From Clostridia bacterium (GTDB lineage: Bacteria > Bacillota > Peptococcia > DRI-13 > UBA5745), in the NCBI GenBank assembly GCA_018436095.1, contig JAHDMJ010000007.1, positions 124,001 to 188,000 of the forward strand: a DNA stretch of 64,000 bases. Direction: 5' to 3'. Position numbers and translations under genes: made by a program. Within the stretch, counting starts at the first letter, position 1, and every line of letters begins with the position of its first letter. Under the pieces are notes generated by a model. The model did no database searches, was not told the DNA's origin, and saw only the letters and a program-made list of their open reading frames with translations. Positions 27,358-38,516 of the stretch are shown here, piece by piece.

Positions 27358-28616
27358 TTGCCTTTTTAATTGTCTTATTTTTTCTTTTAGCCATCGGCAC
27401 CCCTATCTACGTTTCCCTGGGTCTCAGCTCTGTGGTCTTGTGGGTGTCGGAATACGGCTCCATTGATTTTATCATGATCTTTCAAAAAATGTTTACCGGT
27501 ATGGACGTTTTCACCCTTATGGCCATCCCCTTTTTCATGCTGGCCGGTGAAGTCATGAATACAGGCGGCCTTTCCAGGCGCTTAGTGGGTTTTGCGCAAA
27601 AGGCTATCGGCTGGATTAAAGGCGGCCTGGGCATTGCCGCAGTATTGGCTTCCATGTTCATTGCGGCCATCCTCGGTTCGGCCTCCGCCAGCGCCGCCAT
27701 GATCGGCATGATCATGATTCCCGAAATGGTGGCAAGAGGTTATAAGCCTGATTACGCCTCGGCTCTGGTCGCCTCCGCCGGCTCTGTGGGCCCCATCATC
27801 CCTCCCAGCGTTCCTTTGATTATTTACGGTGTAATTGCCCAGCTTTCCATCTCCGATCTGTTTGTTACCGGCTATGTGCCCGGCGTATTGATGAGCCTAT
27901 TCTTTATGGGCTACAACTACTGGCATGCCAAAAAAATGAATTATCCGGCGGAAGCTAAGCCTACCACCAGAGAATTCTTTTTGGCCTTAAAGGGCGCTAT
28001 CCTTACCCTTTTTCTGCCTGTTATCATCATGGGCGGTATTCTGGGCGGTATATTTACCGCTACGGAAGCCGGCGTGGTGGCTGTGGTTTATGCCCTGATC
28101 ATCAGCATGGTGGTCTACCGGGAGATCAAAATCCGGGATCTGCCGGAAATCCTGATCAAGGCCTCCAAATCTACGGCAATGATCCTTATCGTTATGGCGG
28201 TGGCCTCTTATTTATCCTGGATATTCACCATGCTGCAGCTACCCCAGACTGTTTCTGCGGCTATACTCTCCGCCACCAATAGCCCTCTGACGTTCTTGTT
28301 GATCATCAATCTCATTATGATTGTGGCCGGCATGTTCCTGGACGCCGTCTCCGCCCTCACCATCATGACGCCGGTAATTCTGCCAACTGCCATAGCTCTG
28401 GGCGTAAACCCCATTCTCTTTGGCGTCATGCTGACGGTAAACTTAAGCATCGGCGTGCTGACTCCTCCCGTAGGCCTGAATCTTTATGTTACCTCCAGTA
28501 TCTCAAAAATCGGCCTTTTGCCTATCGCCAAGGCGGTCCTTCCCTTCATGCTTTTAATTTTCCTCGTATTGTTGCTGATGATGTTTGTTCCTCAGATGTT
28601 CCTGATTTTCGTTTAG
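27354..28616 (+). CDS. dctM: TRAP transporter large membrane subunit (DctM)
   Basis: A 420-aa permease with about 12 hydrophobic segments. Typical DctM features include ASMFIAAILGSASASAAMIG (substrate/Na+ site region), PIIPPSVPLIIYGV and the C-terminal repeat GVLTPPVGLNLYVTSSI. It drives Na+-dependent uptake of the organic acid bound by DctP. It ends the + strand operon and is followed by a strong terminator shared with the converging ATP synthase operon. Confidence 0.95.
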   Translation: MIAFLIVLFFLLAIGTPIYVSLGLSSVVLWVSEYGSIDFIMIFQKMFTGMDVFTLMAIPFFMLAGEVMNTGGLSRRLVGFAQKAIGWIKGGLGIAAVLASMFIAAILGSASASAAMIGMIMIPEMVARGYKPDYASALVASAGSVGPIIPPSVPLIIYGVIAQLSISDLFVTGYVPGVLMSLFFMGYNYWHAKKMNYPAEAKPTTREFFLALKGAILTLFLPVIIMGGILGGIFTATEAGVVAVVYALIISMVVYREIKIRDLPEILIKASKSTAMILIVMAVASYLSWIFTMLQLPQTVSAAILSATNSPLTFLLIINLIMIVAGMFLDAVSALTIMTPVILPTAIALGVNPILFGVMLTVNLSIGVLTPPVGLNLYVTSSISKIGLLPIAKAVLPFMLLIFLVLLLMMFVPQMFLIFV

Positions 28617-28658
28617 GTTCTGTGTCTCCCTTACTTATTACCACCTTTATTCATCGAT

Positions 28659-28709
28659 AAAAAGCGGCGCCTTTCTTCGGGGTATCTCCGAGGGAAAGCG
28701 CCGTTTTTT
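28659..28709. terminator. bidirectional terminator between dctM and atpC
   Basis: AAAAAGCGGCGCCTTTC and GAAAGCGCCGTTTTTT form a long stem with one bulge; poly-A lies on the left and poly-T on the right, so it can stop both converging operons. Confidence 0.8.
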
Positions 28710-28774
28710 ATCCTGTGTCATTTTGTTAACCCTGAGCCAGCCTGCAAATCACCTACAAAACCTTGCCTTAGGCT

Positions 28775-29182
28775 CTAGCGCCGGCTGTCCCGGACGGTTT
28801 TCAGCCGGGCCATGGCCCGGGCTAAAGCCGCTTTGGAACTGTGGTACTCCTGCAGGCTTTTCTTCTGCCGCAGCCGCTCTTCCGCCCGCTCCCGGGCCGC
28901 CTCAGCCCGGCGCATATCGATCTCTTCCGGCAGCTCGGCGGCGGCTACCAGCAGGATTACCCGGTGAGGCATGATTTCGGCAAAGCCGGTACTGACGGCG
29001 GCTAAATGCCACTGCCCCTCTGCCTTATAACGGATTTCCCCGGCCATCACAGCCGTAACCACCGGCTCATGGCCCGGCTCCACGCCGTATAGGCCGTCCT
29101 GAATAGGCAGAATCAGCCCCTCCGCCTCACCATAAAAAAACTGGCGGTCCGGGGTAACGATTTCTAAAAGAAAGCTGGCCAT
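28775..29182 (-). CDS. atpC: ATP synthase F1 epsilon subunit
   Basis: A 135-aa protein with the N-terminal beta-sandwich (SFLLEIVTPDRQFFYGEAEG, VEPGHEPVVTAVMAGEIRYK) and the two-helix C-terminal domain (DMRRAEAARERAEERL). It forms the central stalk with gamma and limits ATP hydrolysis. It is the last gene of the atp operon, one base after atpD, and has no overlap with the terminator that follows. Confidence 0.95.
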   Translation of the reverse strand: MASFLLEIVTPDRQFFYGEAEGLILPIQDGLYGVEPGHEPVVTAVMAGEIRYKAEGQWHLAAVSTGFAEIMPHRVILLVAAAELPEEIDMRRAEAARERAEERLRQKKSLQEYHSSKAALARAMARLKTVRDSRR

Positions 29183-29183
29183 C

Positions 29184-30587
<1,404 letters not shown>

Positions 30588-30637
30588 TCATCTGACTGCC
30601 ATAATCCATGCTTTCATCATATCAACGAGATAGTATA

Positions 30638-31525
30638 CTACGAACCTTCCCCGGCTGCAGCGCCGCCGGTAACCTCCGTAATTTCCTGAGTAATAGCGGC
30701 CTGCCGGGCCCGGTTGTAAGTCAAGTTCAGCTCTTGCAGCATTTTTCGGGCATTATCGGAAGAGGCGCTCATGGCCATCATCCGGCAATTCTGCTCGCTG
30801 CAGAAAGATTCCACCAAGGCTCCGAAAATCATGCCTTTCAGATAACTGGGCACCAGCCGCTCCATCACCGCTTGCTCCGACGGTATATAACGAACCCTCT
30901 CGGTATAGCGCTCATCCTCCGGCCGCTGCCAGGGGAAAAGATCCCGGTGCAGAGGCAGCAGCTTGGTAGCCGTAGGCTCCATCAGCAAAGGATTGACCAT
31001 CCGGGTATAGATAATCCAGACTTCATCCAGCTTGCCTTGGCGAAAGAGCTCGAGAAACAGCTCGCCGATTTCCCGGGCCCGGGTCATGTTGGGATTTTGG
31101 GCAGTATAGTCGAACTCCCCGTCCATGGGCAGGCCTTGGCTTTCAAACCAGGCCCGTCCCGTCTGACCGATGACATAGAGTATGGGATCGGACTTCTGGC
31201 CCAGATATTTTTCCGCCAGCTTAAGCACATTATGGTTATAAGCGCCGGCCAGTCCTTTATCGCCGGTAACGACAATGTAGCCGATTGTCCGTTCTTCCGG
31301 TTTCCGTTCCTGGCGCTGATCGAAATATTCATGATGCACCCTGGAGGAATGGTGCAAAATATCGGAGATCGTAAATTTAATCCGCTCAAAATAGGGCCGG
31401 GACTGATCCAGCCGTTTTTTAGCCTGGCGTAAGCTGGAGGAAGAAATCAAATACATGGCATTAGTGATTTTCAAGGTTTCCCCCACGCTTTTGATGTGTT
31501 CCCGGATCTCTTTTATTTCTGCCAT
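30638..31525 (-). CDS. atpG: ATP synthase F1 gamma subunit
   Basis: A 295-aa rotor shaft subunit with conserved termini: N-terminal RIKSV-like [20 protein letters not shown] and C-terminal [20 protein letters not shown] followed by [14 protein letters not shown]. Its start overlaps the end of atpA by 13 bases in a different frame (the atpA stop is TAA within ATGGCAGAAATAA), which couples their translation. Confidence 0.96.
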   Translation of the reverse strand: MAEIKEIREHIKSVGETLKITNAMYLISSSSLRQAKKRLDQSRPYFERIKFTISDILHHSSRVHHEYFDQRQERKPEERTIGYIVVTGDKGLAGAYNHNVLKLAEKYLGQKSDPILYVIGQTGRAWFESQGLPMDGEFDYTAQNPNMTRAREIGELFLELFRQGKLDEVWIIYTRMVNPLLMEPTATKLLPLHRDLFPWQRPEDERYTERVRYIPSEQAVMERLVPSYLKGMIFGALVESFCSEQNCRMMAMSASSDNARKMLQELNLTYNRARQAAITQEITEVTGGAAAGEGS

Positions 31526-33039
31526 GAGGACGCCACCTGCTTTTTATAAGCTGCCAGCTCTTCCCGTAAAACTTCTACGTCGCAGCCGGCAAGCTCGCCG
31601 CTTTTTTCGATGTTTTCCAAAAGAGCGGTCTGTTTCGCTTCCAGATAATCGGCAAAGCCCCGGGTGAAGGCTGCCACCTGTTCTAAAGGCACATCCGCCA
31701 GCAGTCCGCCGGTGGCAATATAAAGGATTGCCGCCTGCCGGGCCACACTCATGGGCTGGCCCAGAGGTTGTTTCAGTACTTCCAGCAGCCGCTTGCCGTG
31801 GTCTAAGGCTTGCTTGGTAGCCTTATCCAGATCGGAGGAAAACTGATTAAAGACTTCCAGCTCCCGAAAACGGGCTAAGTCAATGCGCAGGGTTCCCGCC
31901 GTCTTTTTTATGGCTCTGGTTTGGGCGGCCCCCCCTACCCGGGATACGGATAAGCCTACATTGACAGCAGGCCGCTGGCCGGCATTAAAAAGGTCTGTAC
32001 CCAAATAGATCTGGCCGTCGGTAATGGAAATAACGTTAGTAGGAATATAAGCGGACACATCCCCTGCCAAAGTCTCAATAATCGGCAGGGCAGTAATAGA
32101 ACCGCCGCCGAACTCTTCCGTCACACGGCAAGCCCGCTCCAGCAGCCGGGAGTGCAGGTAAAAGACATCCCCAGGATAGGCCTCCCTGCCGGGAGACCGC
32201 TTCAGCAGAAGGGAAAGGGTGCGGTAAGCCACCGCATGCTTGGAAAGATCATCGTAGACGATAAGCACATCCTTGCCCTGAGCCATAAAATATTCGGCCA
32301 AGGCTGCTCCCGCATAGGGGGCTACATATTTGAGGGATGCGGGCTCACTGGCGGCGGCCGAAAGAATTATCGTATATTCCATAGCTCCCCGCCGTTCCAG
32401 GGTATCCCGTACAGCGGCTACCGCTGCGGCCTTCTGTCCTATGGCCACATAGATGGCAATGACGCTCCGGCCTTTCTGGTTTAAAATAGCATCTAAGGCA
32501 ATAGCCGTCTTGCCCGTCTGCCGGTCGCCGATGATCAGCTCCCGCTGGCCCCGGCCGATGGGCACCATGGCGTCGATGGCCAGAATCCCCGTTTGCAGGG
32601 GTACATTTACCGGCTTTCTCGCCACCACCCCCGGCGCCTCCCGCTCAATGGGCCGCGTTTCTCTGACATCAATGGGGCCTTTACCGTCGATGGGCAGGCC
32701 GATGGCGTTGATTACCCGCCCCAGCATAGCCTCTCCCACCGGCATATCCGCCGGCCGGCCGGTACGGCGGACCGCAGTTCCTTCCCGGATACCGCTATCC
32801 GGCCCCAACAGGATACAGCCAACGGTATCCCGCTTCAAATCCAAAGCCATCCCCCGGACACCGGTGTCAAATTTCACCAGCTCACCGTACACCACATTGC
32901 GCAAGCCGTAGACAGTGGCTATACCGTCCCCTACTTCCAGCACGGTACCGGTCTCGGCCCGGTCCAGCTTAGTATCATATCCCGATATTTCCTCCCGTAA
33001 AACGGTGAGAATCTCCCCGGGACCAGCATTTTTGTTCAT
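31513..33039 (-). CDS. atpA: ATP synthase F1 alpha subunit
   Basis: A 508-aa non-catalytic nucleotide-binding subunit with Walker [14 protein letters not shown], the segment [15 protein letters not shown] and the conserved [20 protein letters not shown] near the C-terminal third. Start ATG 33039 overlaps the atpH stop (ATGA). Length is normal for the family. Confidence 0.97.
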   Translation of the reverse strand: MNKNAGPGEILTVLREEISGYDTKLDRAETGTVLEVGDGIATVYGLRNVVYGELVKFDTGVRGMALDLKRDTVGCILLGPDSGIREGTAVRRTGRPADMPVGEAMLGRVINAIGLPIDGKGPIDVRETRPIEREAPGVVARKPVNVPLQTGILAIDAMVPIGRGQRELIIGDRQTGKTAIALDAILNQKGRSVIAIYVAIGQKAAAVAAVRDTLERRGAMEYTIILSAAASEPASLKYVAPYAGAALAEYFMAQGKDVLIVYDDLSKHAVAYRTLSLLLKRSPGREAYPGDVFYLHSRLLERACRVTEEFGGGSITALPIIETLAGDVSAYIPTNVISITDGQIYLGTDLFNAGQRPAVNVGLSVSRVGGAAQTRAIKKTAGTLRIDLARFRELEVFNQFSSDLDKATKQALDHGKRLLEVLKQPLGQPMSVARQAAILYIATGGLLADVPLEQVAAFTRGFADYLEAKQTALLENIEKSGELAGCDVEVLREELAAYKKQVASSWQK

Positions 33040-33569
33040 GGCAAATCCCCCCCTCCTTCCAAATGGCGGGCCAATCCGGCCAGCCTGCCCCGGATACTCT
33101 GATCATAAGTCACGCCCTCAATCTCCAGCGTGAAACCGCCCAGCAAGGAAGGGTCCAGCCGCAGATTAAAATCGATCCGGGATTTTTGGAACTTCTGACA
33201 AAGCCAGTCCCGGAGCTTCTCCAACTCCCCGGCCTCAGGCTGCCGGGCCCAGGTCAGCGTAGCCGCAGCGGCATTTTGTCCTTTGAGGCTCAAACCGTGA
33301 AACTGATCCACAATCTCCGGCAGCAAAGCCATCCGCCCCCGCCGGGCCAGCACTTGCAAAAAGCGCAGCAAATGGGGCTCTCCGGCTAAAGCGGGGAGGG
33401 GCAAACGGCTTAATACGGCCTCTTTCTCCACGCTGCGCACCACCGGACTTATTAACGCTTCCCAAAGCTCAGGACAATCTCGCAGACTGGCGGCGGCCCG
33501 GGCCAGCTTCTCTTCCTCCGGAAAAGTTTCATATAAAGCCTCAGCGTAACGGCGGGCTAATTCTTTCAT
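33036..33569 (-). CDS. atpH: ATP synthase F1 delta subunit (OSCP)
   Basis: A 177-aa peripheral-stalk connector. N-terminal [12 protein letters not shown] is the usual opening of the family and the C-terminus [20 protein letters not shown] matches the conserved 'GG-x-x-I-x-x-x-D-x-S' region. It overlaps both neighbours by four bases, as expected in a tightly coupled atp operon. Confidence 0.93.
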   Translation of the reverse strand: MKELARRYAEALYETFPEEEKLARAAASLRDCPELWEALISPVVRSVEKEAVLSRLPLPALAGEPHLLRFLQVLARRGRMALLPEIVDQFHGLSLKGQNAAAATLTWARQPEAGELEKLRDWLCQKFQKSRIDFNLRLDPSLLGGFTLEIEGVTYDQSIRGRLAGLARHLEGGGDLP

Positions 33570-34069
33570 AAGCCGCCGCCTGTCTCAGCCAAGGTCCCCT
33601 CAGCTAAAAACTCTTCCAGCAACGCCCGGTCGTCGCCGCTGCCCAACTGGCGTCCCGCCACTTGAGAAGCCGCCAGCATCGCCAAGCCGGCCACTTCTTT
33701 TCTCACTGCCGCCAGCATGGCGGACCGTTCCCCTTCCAATTGGCGCTGAGTTTCACCGGCCAAAGCCTCGGCAGCAGTCCGTGCGCTGGCCAAAATAGCC
33801 TGATATTCCCGGCGGCCCCGGTCCTCAGCCTGCCGCAGCAGCTCCTGGCTCTCCCTTTCTGCCTGGGCCAGCCTGGCGTCATAATCAGCCTTAACTTTGG
33901 CGGCCTGGATTCTTTGTTCCTCAGCAACGGCCAAATTCTGTCTGATTTCTTTTTGCCGGCTCTCGATCTTGTCGGTCACCGGCTGCCATAAAAATTTTTT
34001 TAGCAGAAGGCAGAGAACCAACAGATTAATTACTGTCCATAAGAGCCCGCTCCAGCCGATATGCAGCAT
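33566..34069 (-). CDS. atpF: ATP synthase F0 b subunit
   Basis: A 167-aa protein with one N-terminal membrane helix (LLWTVINLLVLCLLLKKFLW) and a long charged coiled-coil stalk (DKIESRQKEIRQNLAVAEEQ onward). It links F0 to the F1 head. It lies between atpE and atpH and overlaps atpH by four bases. Confidence 0.94.
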   Translation of the reverse strand: MLHIGWSGLLWTVINLLVLCLLLKKFLWQPVTDKIESRQKEIRQNLAVAEEQRIQAAKVKADYDARLAQAERESQELLRQAEDRGRREYQAILASARTAAEALAGETQRQLEGERSAMLAAVRKEVAGLAMLAASQVAGRQLGSGDDRALLEEFLAEGTLAETGGGL

Positions 34070-34086
34070 GGCTTGCGTTCCCCCTT

Positions 34087-34302
34087 TTATTTAAGAATAA
34101 TAATGGCCAAAGCTGTAATAAAGCCGTAGATGGCAGTGGCTTCCGCCAAAGCTGCTCCCAGAATGAAAGTGCCCCGGATTTTGTCGGCGGCTTCCGGCTG
34201 CCTGGCGATGGATTCGGCGGCCTTACCGGTGGCAATACCAATACCAATGCCGGCCCCAATGCCGGTAAATACTGCGAGAGCTGCTCCGATTGCCAATGTC
34301 AT
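34087..34302 (-). CDS. atpE: ATP synthase F0 c subunit (proton-type ring)
   Basis: A 71-aa two-helix proteolipid with the loop ARQPEAADKIR and the ion-binding carboxylate in GAALAEATAIY. In Na+-type rings the first helix carries Gln (GxGxGQG) and the residue after the Glu is Ser/Thr; here they are Ile (GAGIGIGIATG) and Ala, so proton coupling is expected. Start ATG 34302 follows GAGGAGG; an in-frame start at 34329 lies upstream of that ribosome site and is rejected. Confidence 0.95.
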   Translation of the reverse strand: MTLAIGAALAVFTGIGAGIGIGIATGKAAESIARQPEAADKIRGTFILGAALAEATAIYGFITALAIIILK

Positions 34303-34359
34303 GTTCAATTCCTCCTCAACAATTTTCACAAATAATGATTTTTCGCCTTCAACAATGGG

Positions 34360-35046
34360 TTACTCTTCCTCTTCAATGCTCTCCCCCAAAAATAAGGCAG
34401 TAAGAAAGACGAAGACTAAAGTCTGAATTAAACCGTCAAAAATATCAAAATAGAGGCTAAAAGCCACCGGGACCACCGCAGGCGCCAGGGTCTTGATCAT
34501 TTCCATAATGACGTAGGCAGCCAGCACATTGCCGAAGAGCCGCATGCACAAGGAGAGGGGCCGGATAAATACCTCCATCAGATTGATGGGCAAAAGCACC
34601 GGCATTGGCTGGGCAAATTTTTTCAGCCCGCCGCCCAAACCCCGAAAACGAAACTGGGCCCCGTAGATCAGGAGCATGCTCATCAAAGCTAAAGCAGCGG
34701 TAACGGCCAGGTCCCTGGTGGGAGGAGCCAGACCGATGAGCCCTGAAAGGTTGGCGGCAGCAATATAGACGGCTACCGTAAAGAGCCAGGGGGCAAAAAC
34801 CCGCCAATGGCGGCCCAGATTTTCCTCACAGAAATGGTTGAAGGTTCCTACCCCCAGTTCCAGCAACGTCTGCCGGCCATTGGGTATCCTTTGCATTCCC
34901 CGGGTAAGAATAAGGGAAGCGCCTGTCAGCAAAGCCATCAAAATCCAGGTCACCACCACTGACTGGGGCACGCTAAAAAGTCCAAAGACCGATACCGCCG
35001 GCGTTCCCGCCATGCTTTCGGCCAGCACTTCTTTCAGCTTATCCAA
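34360..35046 (-). CDS. atpB: ATP synthase F0 a subunit
   Basis: A 228-aa membrane protein with five or six hydrophobic segments; the essential Arg lies in LSLCMRLFGNVLAAY and the C-terminal helix ends in an acidic tail (GESIEEEE). I choose TTG 35046 because AAGGGGGTGG stands just upstream and the resulting N-terminus (DKLKEVLAESM) fits family length; a longer ORF to 35151 would add 35 unlikely residues. First gene of the operon; no atpI is seen before it. Confidence 0.9.
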   Translation of the reverse strand: MDKLKEVLAESMAGTPAVSVFGLFSVPQSVVVTWILMALLTGASLILTRGMQRIPNGRQTLLELGVGTFNHFCEENLGRHWRVFAPWLFTVAVYIAAANLSGLIGLAPPTRDLAVTAALALMSMLLIYGAQFRFRGLGGGLKKFAQPMPVLLPINLMEVFIRPLSLCMRLFGNVLAAYVIMEMIKTLAPAVVPVAFSLYFDIFDGLIQTLVFVFLTALFLGESIEEEE

Positions 35047-35210
35047 AATTCCACCCCCTTTCCTGCGGCTTTCATCATAGACCTTAGCCGCGGCTTCCGA
35101 AAGACTTTTGTAACTAAACAAAATAGAATTTCCCCGTCGAAAAATTTTCAACGATGAGTTATAATTGCGTCATTACCTTTTGGCATTTTGCAGTAAGGAG
35201 GGAAACCCCT

Positions 35211-36836
35211 ATGGCCAAAAAATCCGGAGAATCGGCGCCTATCCGGACTCAGATATATCTGGTTAATCTTTTGGTAGCGGCAGTGGCCTTGGCTCTGGCC
35301 GCCGGGCTTTCTCTCTTCCTCACCATTTTTCAGGAAGAAAAAACCCAGGACCGCAGCCTGATGAATTCCGCCCAGCTTGTCGCCCAAATGCCGCCGGTAA
35401 TCCGGGACCTGCAGGCCGGCTATGCCAGCCAAGAATTAAAAACCTTCCTGGACAATTCCATTTCGCAGATTAGCGATGTTGACGTTATCGTAATAGCTGA
35501 TCTTAATGATACTCAGCTCTATGCTCCCAATCCGGGCCTCATCGGCCGGCCCTATGGGGGCACCGCTCAAGAAAAAATCCGCCAAGGCAAGGCTGCCTTT
35601 AATTCCTTGGATGACGGCGGCACCGGTGCAGCCCGCTGCGCCTATGCTCCTGTTCACGGGCCGGAGGGCTCTCTGCTAGGGTTTGTCATGGTGGGTATTT
35701 ATATGCGCAGCCTCTCTTCTGCCCTCTGGCAAATCGTGTTCTACTTTGCCGTTATCGCAGCGGCGGCGGCGGTTCTTGGAGGCTTGATCTCCTCCCGCCT
35801 TTCTGACCGGATCAAGGGTTTTCTCGGCGGTTACGAGCCGGCGGCTTTTTTGGGCCTTTTTCACCAGCGGGAAGATATCCTGGAAACTTTGGAGGAAGGG
35901 ATTCTGGCCATTGACGCCGAGGCCCGCATCATGTATCTCAACCGGGCTGCCGAGGAAATGCTGTATTTAGACCGTTCTACTGCCGAAGGCCGTCCCCTGC
36001 GCCAGGTCCTTGCCGATTCTTCCCTGGACCGGGTTCTCCGTACCAGGCAACCGGAATATAACGTTTCTTTCACTTCCCCAAAAAGAGGCCCCATCCTCTC
36101 CAACCAAATACCCATCCGGGAAGACGGCCTGACGGTGGGAGCGGTAGCTATTTTCCGCAACCGTACGGAGGTAACCCGGCTGGCCGATGACCTCACCGGC
36201 TTTCGCCATATGGTGGAGGCTATGCGGGCCTATACCCACGAATTCATGAATAAGCTCCATGTGATTCTGGGCCTGCTGCAGTTGGGAGAGACCCGGGAAG
36301 CCGAAGCCTATATTATGGGCGTAACCAGCATTCATCAGCGGGCTATCGGCACTATTGCCGACTCCATCAAAAGCCCCTCGGTAGCCGCTCTGCTGGTAGG
36401 CAAGACCAGCCGCTGCGCCGAACTGGGAATTAAACTTTCCCTGGCGGCAGGAAGCCGCCTCTCTGAGGATCAAGCCATCCTCCCGCCTGCCGCCTGTGTA
36501 ACTATTATGGGCAATCTCATCGAAAATGCGGCAGAAGCCCTGAACCAGGCCGGCCACAGCCGCAAGGAAATTATGGTCAGTATCCGGGAAGAAACGGATT
36601 CCCTCCTCCTTTGTGTGGAGGATACGGGCCCCGGCATCCAACCGGAAATATCCCGGAAAATTTTCCGTCAAGGCTATACGACTAAAGGCCAGGGCCGGGG
36701 CACCGGTCTGGCCTTGGTACAAGAAACCACAGAGGCTTATCAGGGACAGATACGGGTGGAATCAGAGCCCGGGGTGGGCACCACCTTTTTTCTTACTTTT
36801 CACCGGGAGCCCAAGGAGGAAAACACAAATGTTTAA
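35211..36836 (+). CDS. CitA/DcuS-type sensor histidine kinase
   Basis: A 541-aa membrane kinase: first TM helix (LVNLLVAAVALALAAGLSLF), a periplasmic PDC/sCache sensor of about 130 residues, second TM (IVFYFAVIAAAAAVLGGLIS), a PAS domain (about 215-320), the CitA-type phosphoacceptor region YTHEFMNKLHVILGLLQL and an ATPase domain with NLIENAAEAL, DTGPGIQ and GRGTGLALV. All catalytic motifs are intact. Homologues sense citrate or C4-dicarboxylates. ATG 35211 follows TAAGGAGGG. It overlaps the response-regulator gene by eight bases and is divergent from the atp operon. Confidence 0.93.
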   Translation: MAKKSGESAPIRTQIYLVNLLVAAVALALAAGLSLFLTIFQEEKTQDRSLMNSAQLVAQMPPVIRDLQAGYASQELKTFLDNSISQISDVDVIVIADLNDTQLYAPNPGLIGRPYGGTAQEKIRQGKAAFNSLDDGGTGAARCAYAPVHGPEGSLLGFVMVGIYMRSLSSALWQIVFYFAVIAAAAAVLGGLISSRLSDRIKGFLGGYEPAAFLGLFHQREDILETLEEGILAIDAEARIMYLNRAAEEMLYLDRSTAEGRPLRQVLADSSLDRVLRTRQPEYNVSFTSPKRGPILSNQIPIREDGLTVGAVAIFRNRTEVTRLADDLTGFRHMVEAMRAYTHEFMNKLHVILGLLQLGETREAEAYIMGVTSIHQRAIGTIADSIKSPSVAALLVGKTSRCAELGIKLSLAAGSRLSEDQAILPPAACVTIMGNLIENAAEALNQAGHSRKEIMVSIREETDSLLLCVEDTGPGIQPEISRKIFRQGYTTKGQGRGTGLALVQETTEAYQGQIRVESEPGVGTTFFLTFHREPKEENTNV

Positions 36837-37557
36837 CGTGGTCATCGTAGAAGACGAGGCTATGGTAGCCAAACTCAACCGCCGTTTCGTAGAAGCCGAC
36901 AACCGTTTTCGGGTAGCGGCAGAATTCAACAACGGCAAAGCCGCTTTGGAATGGTTCCGCAGCCACAGCGCCGATCTGTTGATTCTGGACGTATATATGC
37001 CGGCCTTTACCGGCACGGAGCTTTTGCGGGAGCTGCGGGCCCGGGGCTCCGCCATCGACGTTATCATGGTCACTGCCGCCCACGATACCCATACGCTGGA
37101 TGACCTGTTAAAGTTGGGCGTGGACGATTACCTGGTCAAGCCTTTTTCCGCTCAGCGCTTTCAGCAGGCCTTAAATACCTTCTGCCGCAACCGCAGCGCC
37201 CTGGACCATCAGGATCAGGTCAGCCAAAAAGATATTGACCGGCTTATTCACATGCCCCTGGCTGCCGAGGGCTTGGCCGAAAATGGTCTGGGCCTGGCTG
37301 AAGGCGATCTGCCCAAAGGCCTCCAGAAAAAAACTGCCCAATTGGTCTGGGATTGCCTGCAGCAGCCTCAAGCTGCCTCAGGCCTCTCCTGTGAGGAGCT
37401 GTCTTTGGCCACCGGACTTTCTGCCGTTACGGTCCGGCGCTACCTCAATTACTTCATGGAATTGGGCGAAGTGGCCAGCTCCATGAATTACGATACCGGC
37501 GGCCGGCCTTCCTTAGCTTACCATCCCGTTGTTCAAAACCCAGCCGGCGAAAATTAA
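36829..37557 (+). CDS. CitB/DcuR-type response regulator
   Basis: A 242-aa regulator. The receiver domain is intact: acidic pair in VVIVEDEAMV, phospho-Asp in LLILDVYMPAFTG, Thr in VTAAHD and Lys in YLVKPFS. The C-terminal part carries a winged-type HTH (EELSLATGLSAVTVRRYLNY). It is the cognate partner of the preceding kinase and probably controls organic-acid transport or fermentation genes outside this window. Start ATG 36829 is preceded by CAAGGAGGAAAACAC. Confidence 0.93.
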   Translation: MFNVVIVEDEAMVAKLNRRFVEADNRFRVAAEFNNGKAALEWFRSHSADLLILDVYMPAFTGTELLRELRARGSAIDVIMVTAAHDTHTLDDLLKLGVDDYLVKPFSAQRFQQALNTFCRNRSALDHQDQVSQKDIDRLIHMPLAAEGLAENGLGLAEGDLPKGLQKKTAQLVWDCLQQPQAASGLSCEELSLATGLSAVTVRRYLNYFMELGEVASSMNYDTGGRPSLAYHPVVQNPAGEN

Positions 37558-37608
37558 CGCCGCTGATTTAATCCAGCATTTTTATAGCGGGAGCCTCTGC
37601 CCTTATAT

Positions 37609-38481
37609 TCAGCCTAACAATAAATTGATGAATAATACGACGATGGTGATGGTTGTTGCCGGAGGGTCAATATGGGTATCGCAGTAGCTATTAAACAGTT
37701 TCACCGCCAACTCGCAGAGCAGGCCGCATACCAGAGCCGTCGCCATACCGATCAGAATATTTCCCGAAAGACAAAATGCCAGGGCGCAGGGAAAGGTAAT
37801 ATGGTGTGTCGTCGGTGCGGCAGATCCTGTTTGTACGAATAACAGGCTAAAAGCGCTGATGCCAAAGCAGATGACGGGATAAGAGCCGATTAATACCCCC
37901 TGCTCCACCCCCGATAGCAGCAGCAATCGCCCGGTACCGGTTATGACAATGCCAAGACCTATACTGAGTACGATGGTGTTAAGAATTTGTTCTCCATTGG
38001 GAAACCACACCCGCATCTCATCGCACTCACATTTGCCCAATATGCCGCAATTGCCAAAAAAGAGCCGGGTGGCGATGCCTAAGGTTAAAACAGTGATTCC
38101 CGGCTGGTCCGTAGGAACCCCCAGGACGGTTCCCCATAGATAGGCAATCACACTGCCCAATACGCCGAAAACTCCTCCAACCAGCAAAATGCTGCCATCC
38201 CCCAGGCCATACAGCGCGGTCAAAATATCCGCCCCGTTTTCCAGCTTTTTTTTCTTATGAGACGCAAAGGCTGCCGCCGCCACACCCCCGGCAAAGGCTA
38301 CATGGGGTCCTAGAAATGAGCCGAAGGCTATACTGGCCGCGGAGTAATCCGCCGCGCCGGAAAGGGCCAATATTCCGCCTGCAATCGCAATCAGTCCTGT
38401 CAGGATAAAAGAAGGTAAAGCGCCGAAGGCCGCGCCAAAAGTCCCGCCGCCGAAAGCTGCTAATATAGAAAAAATACTCAT
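37609..38481 (-). CDS. uncharacterised integral membrane protein at the end of the GRM operon
   Basis: A 290-aa protein with about eight to ten hydrophobic segments, very rich in Gly and Ala (AAFGGGTFGAAFGALPSFIL). A Cys-rich loop occurs near residue 150 (NCGILGKCECDEMRVWFPNG) that could bind a metal. I do not recognise the family with confidence. It is 35 bp behind the DUF169 gene and is the last gene of the second microcompartment unit, converging on the response-regulator gene. It may transport the microcompartment substrate or product, but nothing in the sequence proves this. Confidence 0.75.
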   Translation of the reverse strand: MSIFSILAAFGGGTFGAAFGALPSFILTGLIAIAGGILALSGAADYSAASIAFGSFLGPHVAFAGGVAAAAFASHKKKKLENGADILTALYGLGDGSILLVGGVFGVLGSVIAYLWGTVLGVPTDQPGITVLTLGIATRLFFGNCGILGKCECDEMRVWFPNGEQILNTIVLSIGLGIVITGTGRLLLLSGVEQGVLIGSYPVICFGISAFSLLFVQTGSAAPTTHHITFPCALAFCLSGNILIGMATALVCGLLCELAVKLFNSYCDTHIDPPATTITIVVLFINLLLG

Positions 38482-38516
38482 TTCTTACACCTTGCTTTCT
38501 TTTCAGTTGATTTGCA

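Noticed and set aside
34087-34302. Sodium-type ATP synthase
   Set aside because: The c subunit lacks the Gln of helix 1 and the Ser/Thr after the ion-binding Glu, so proton coupling is more likely.
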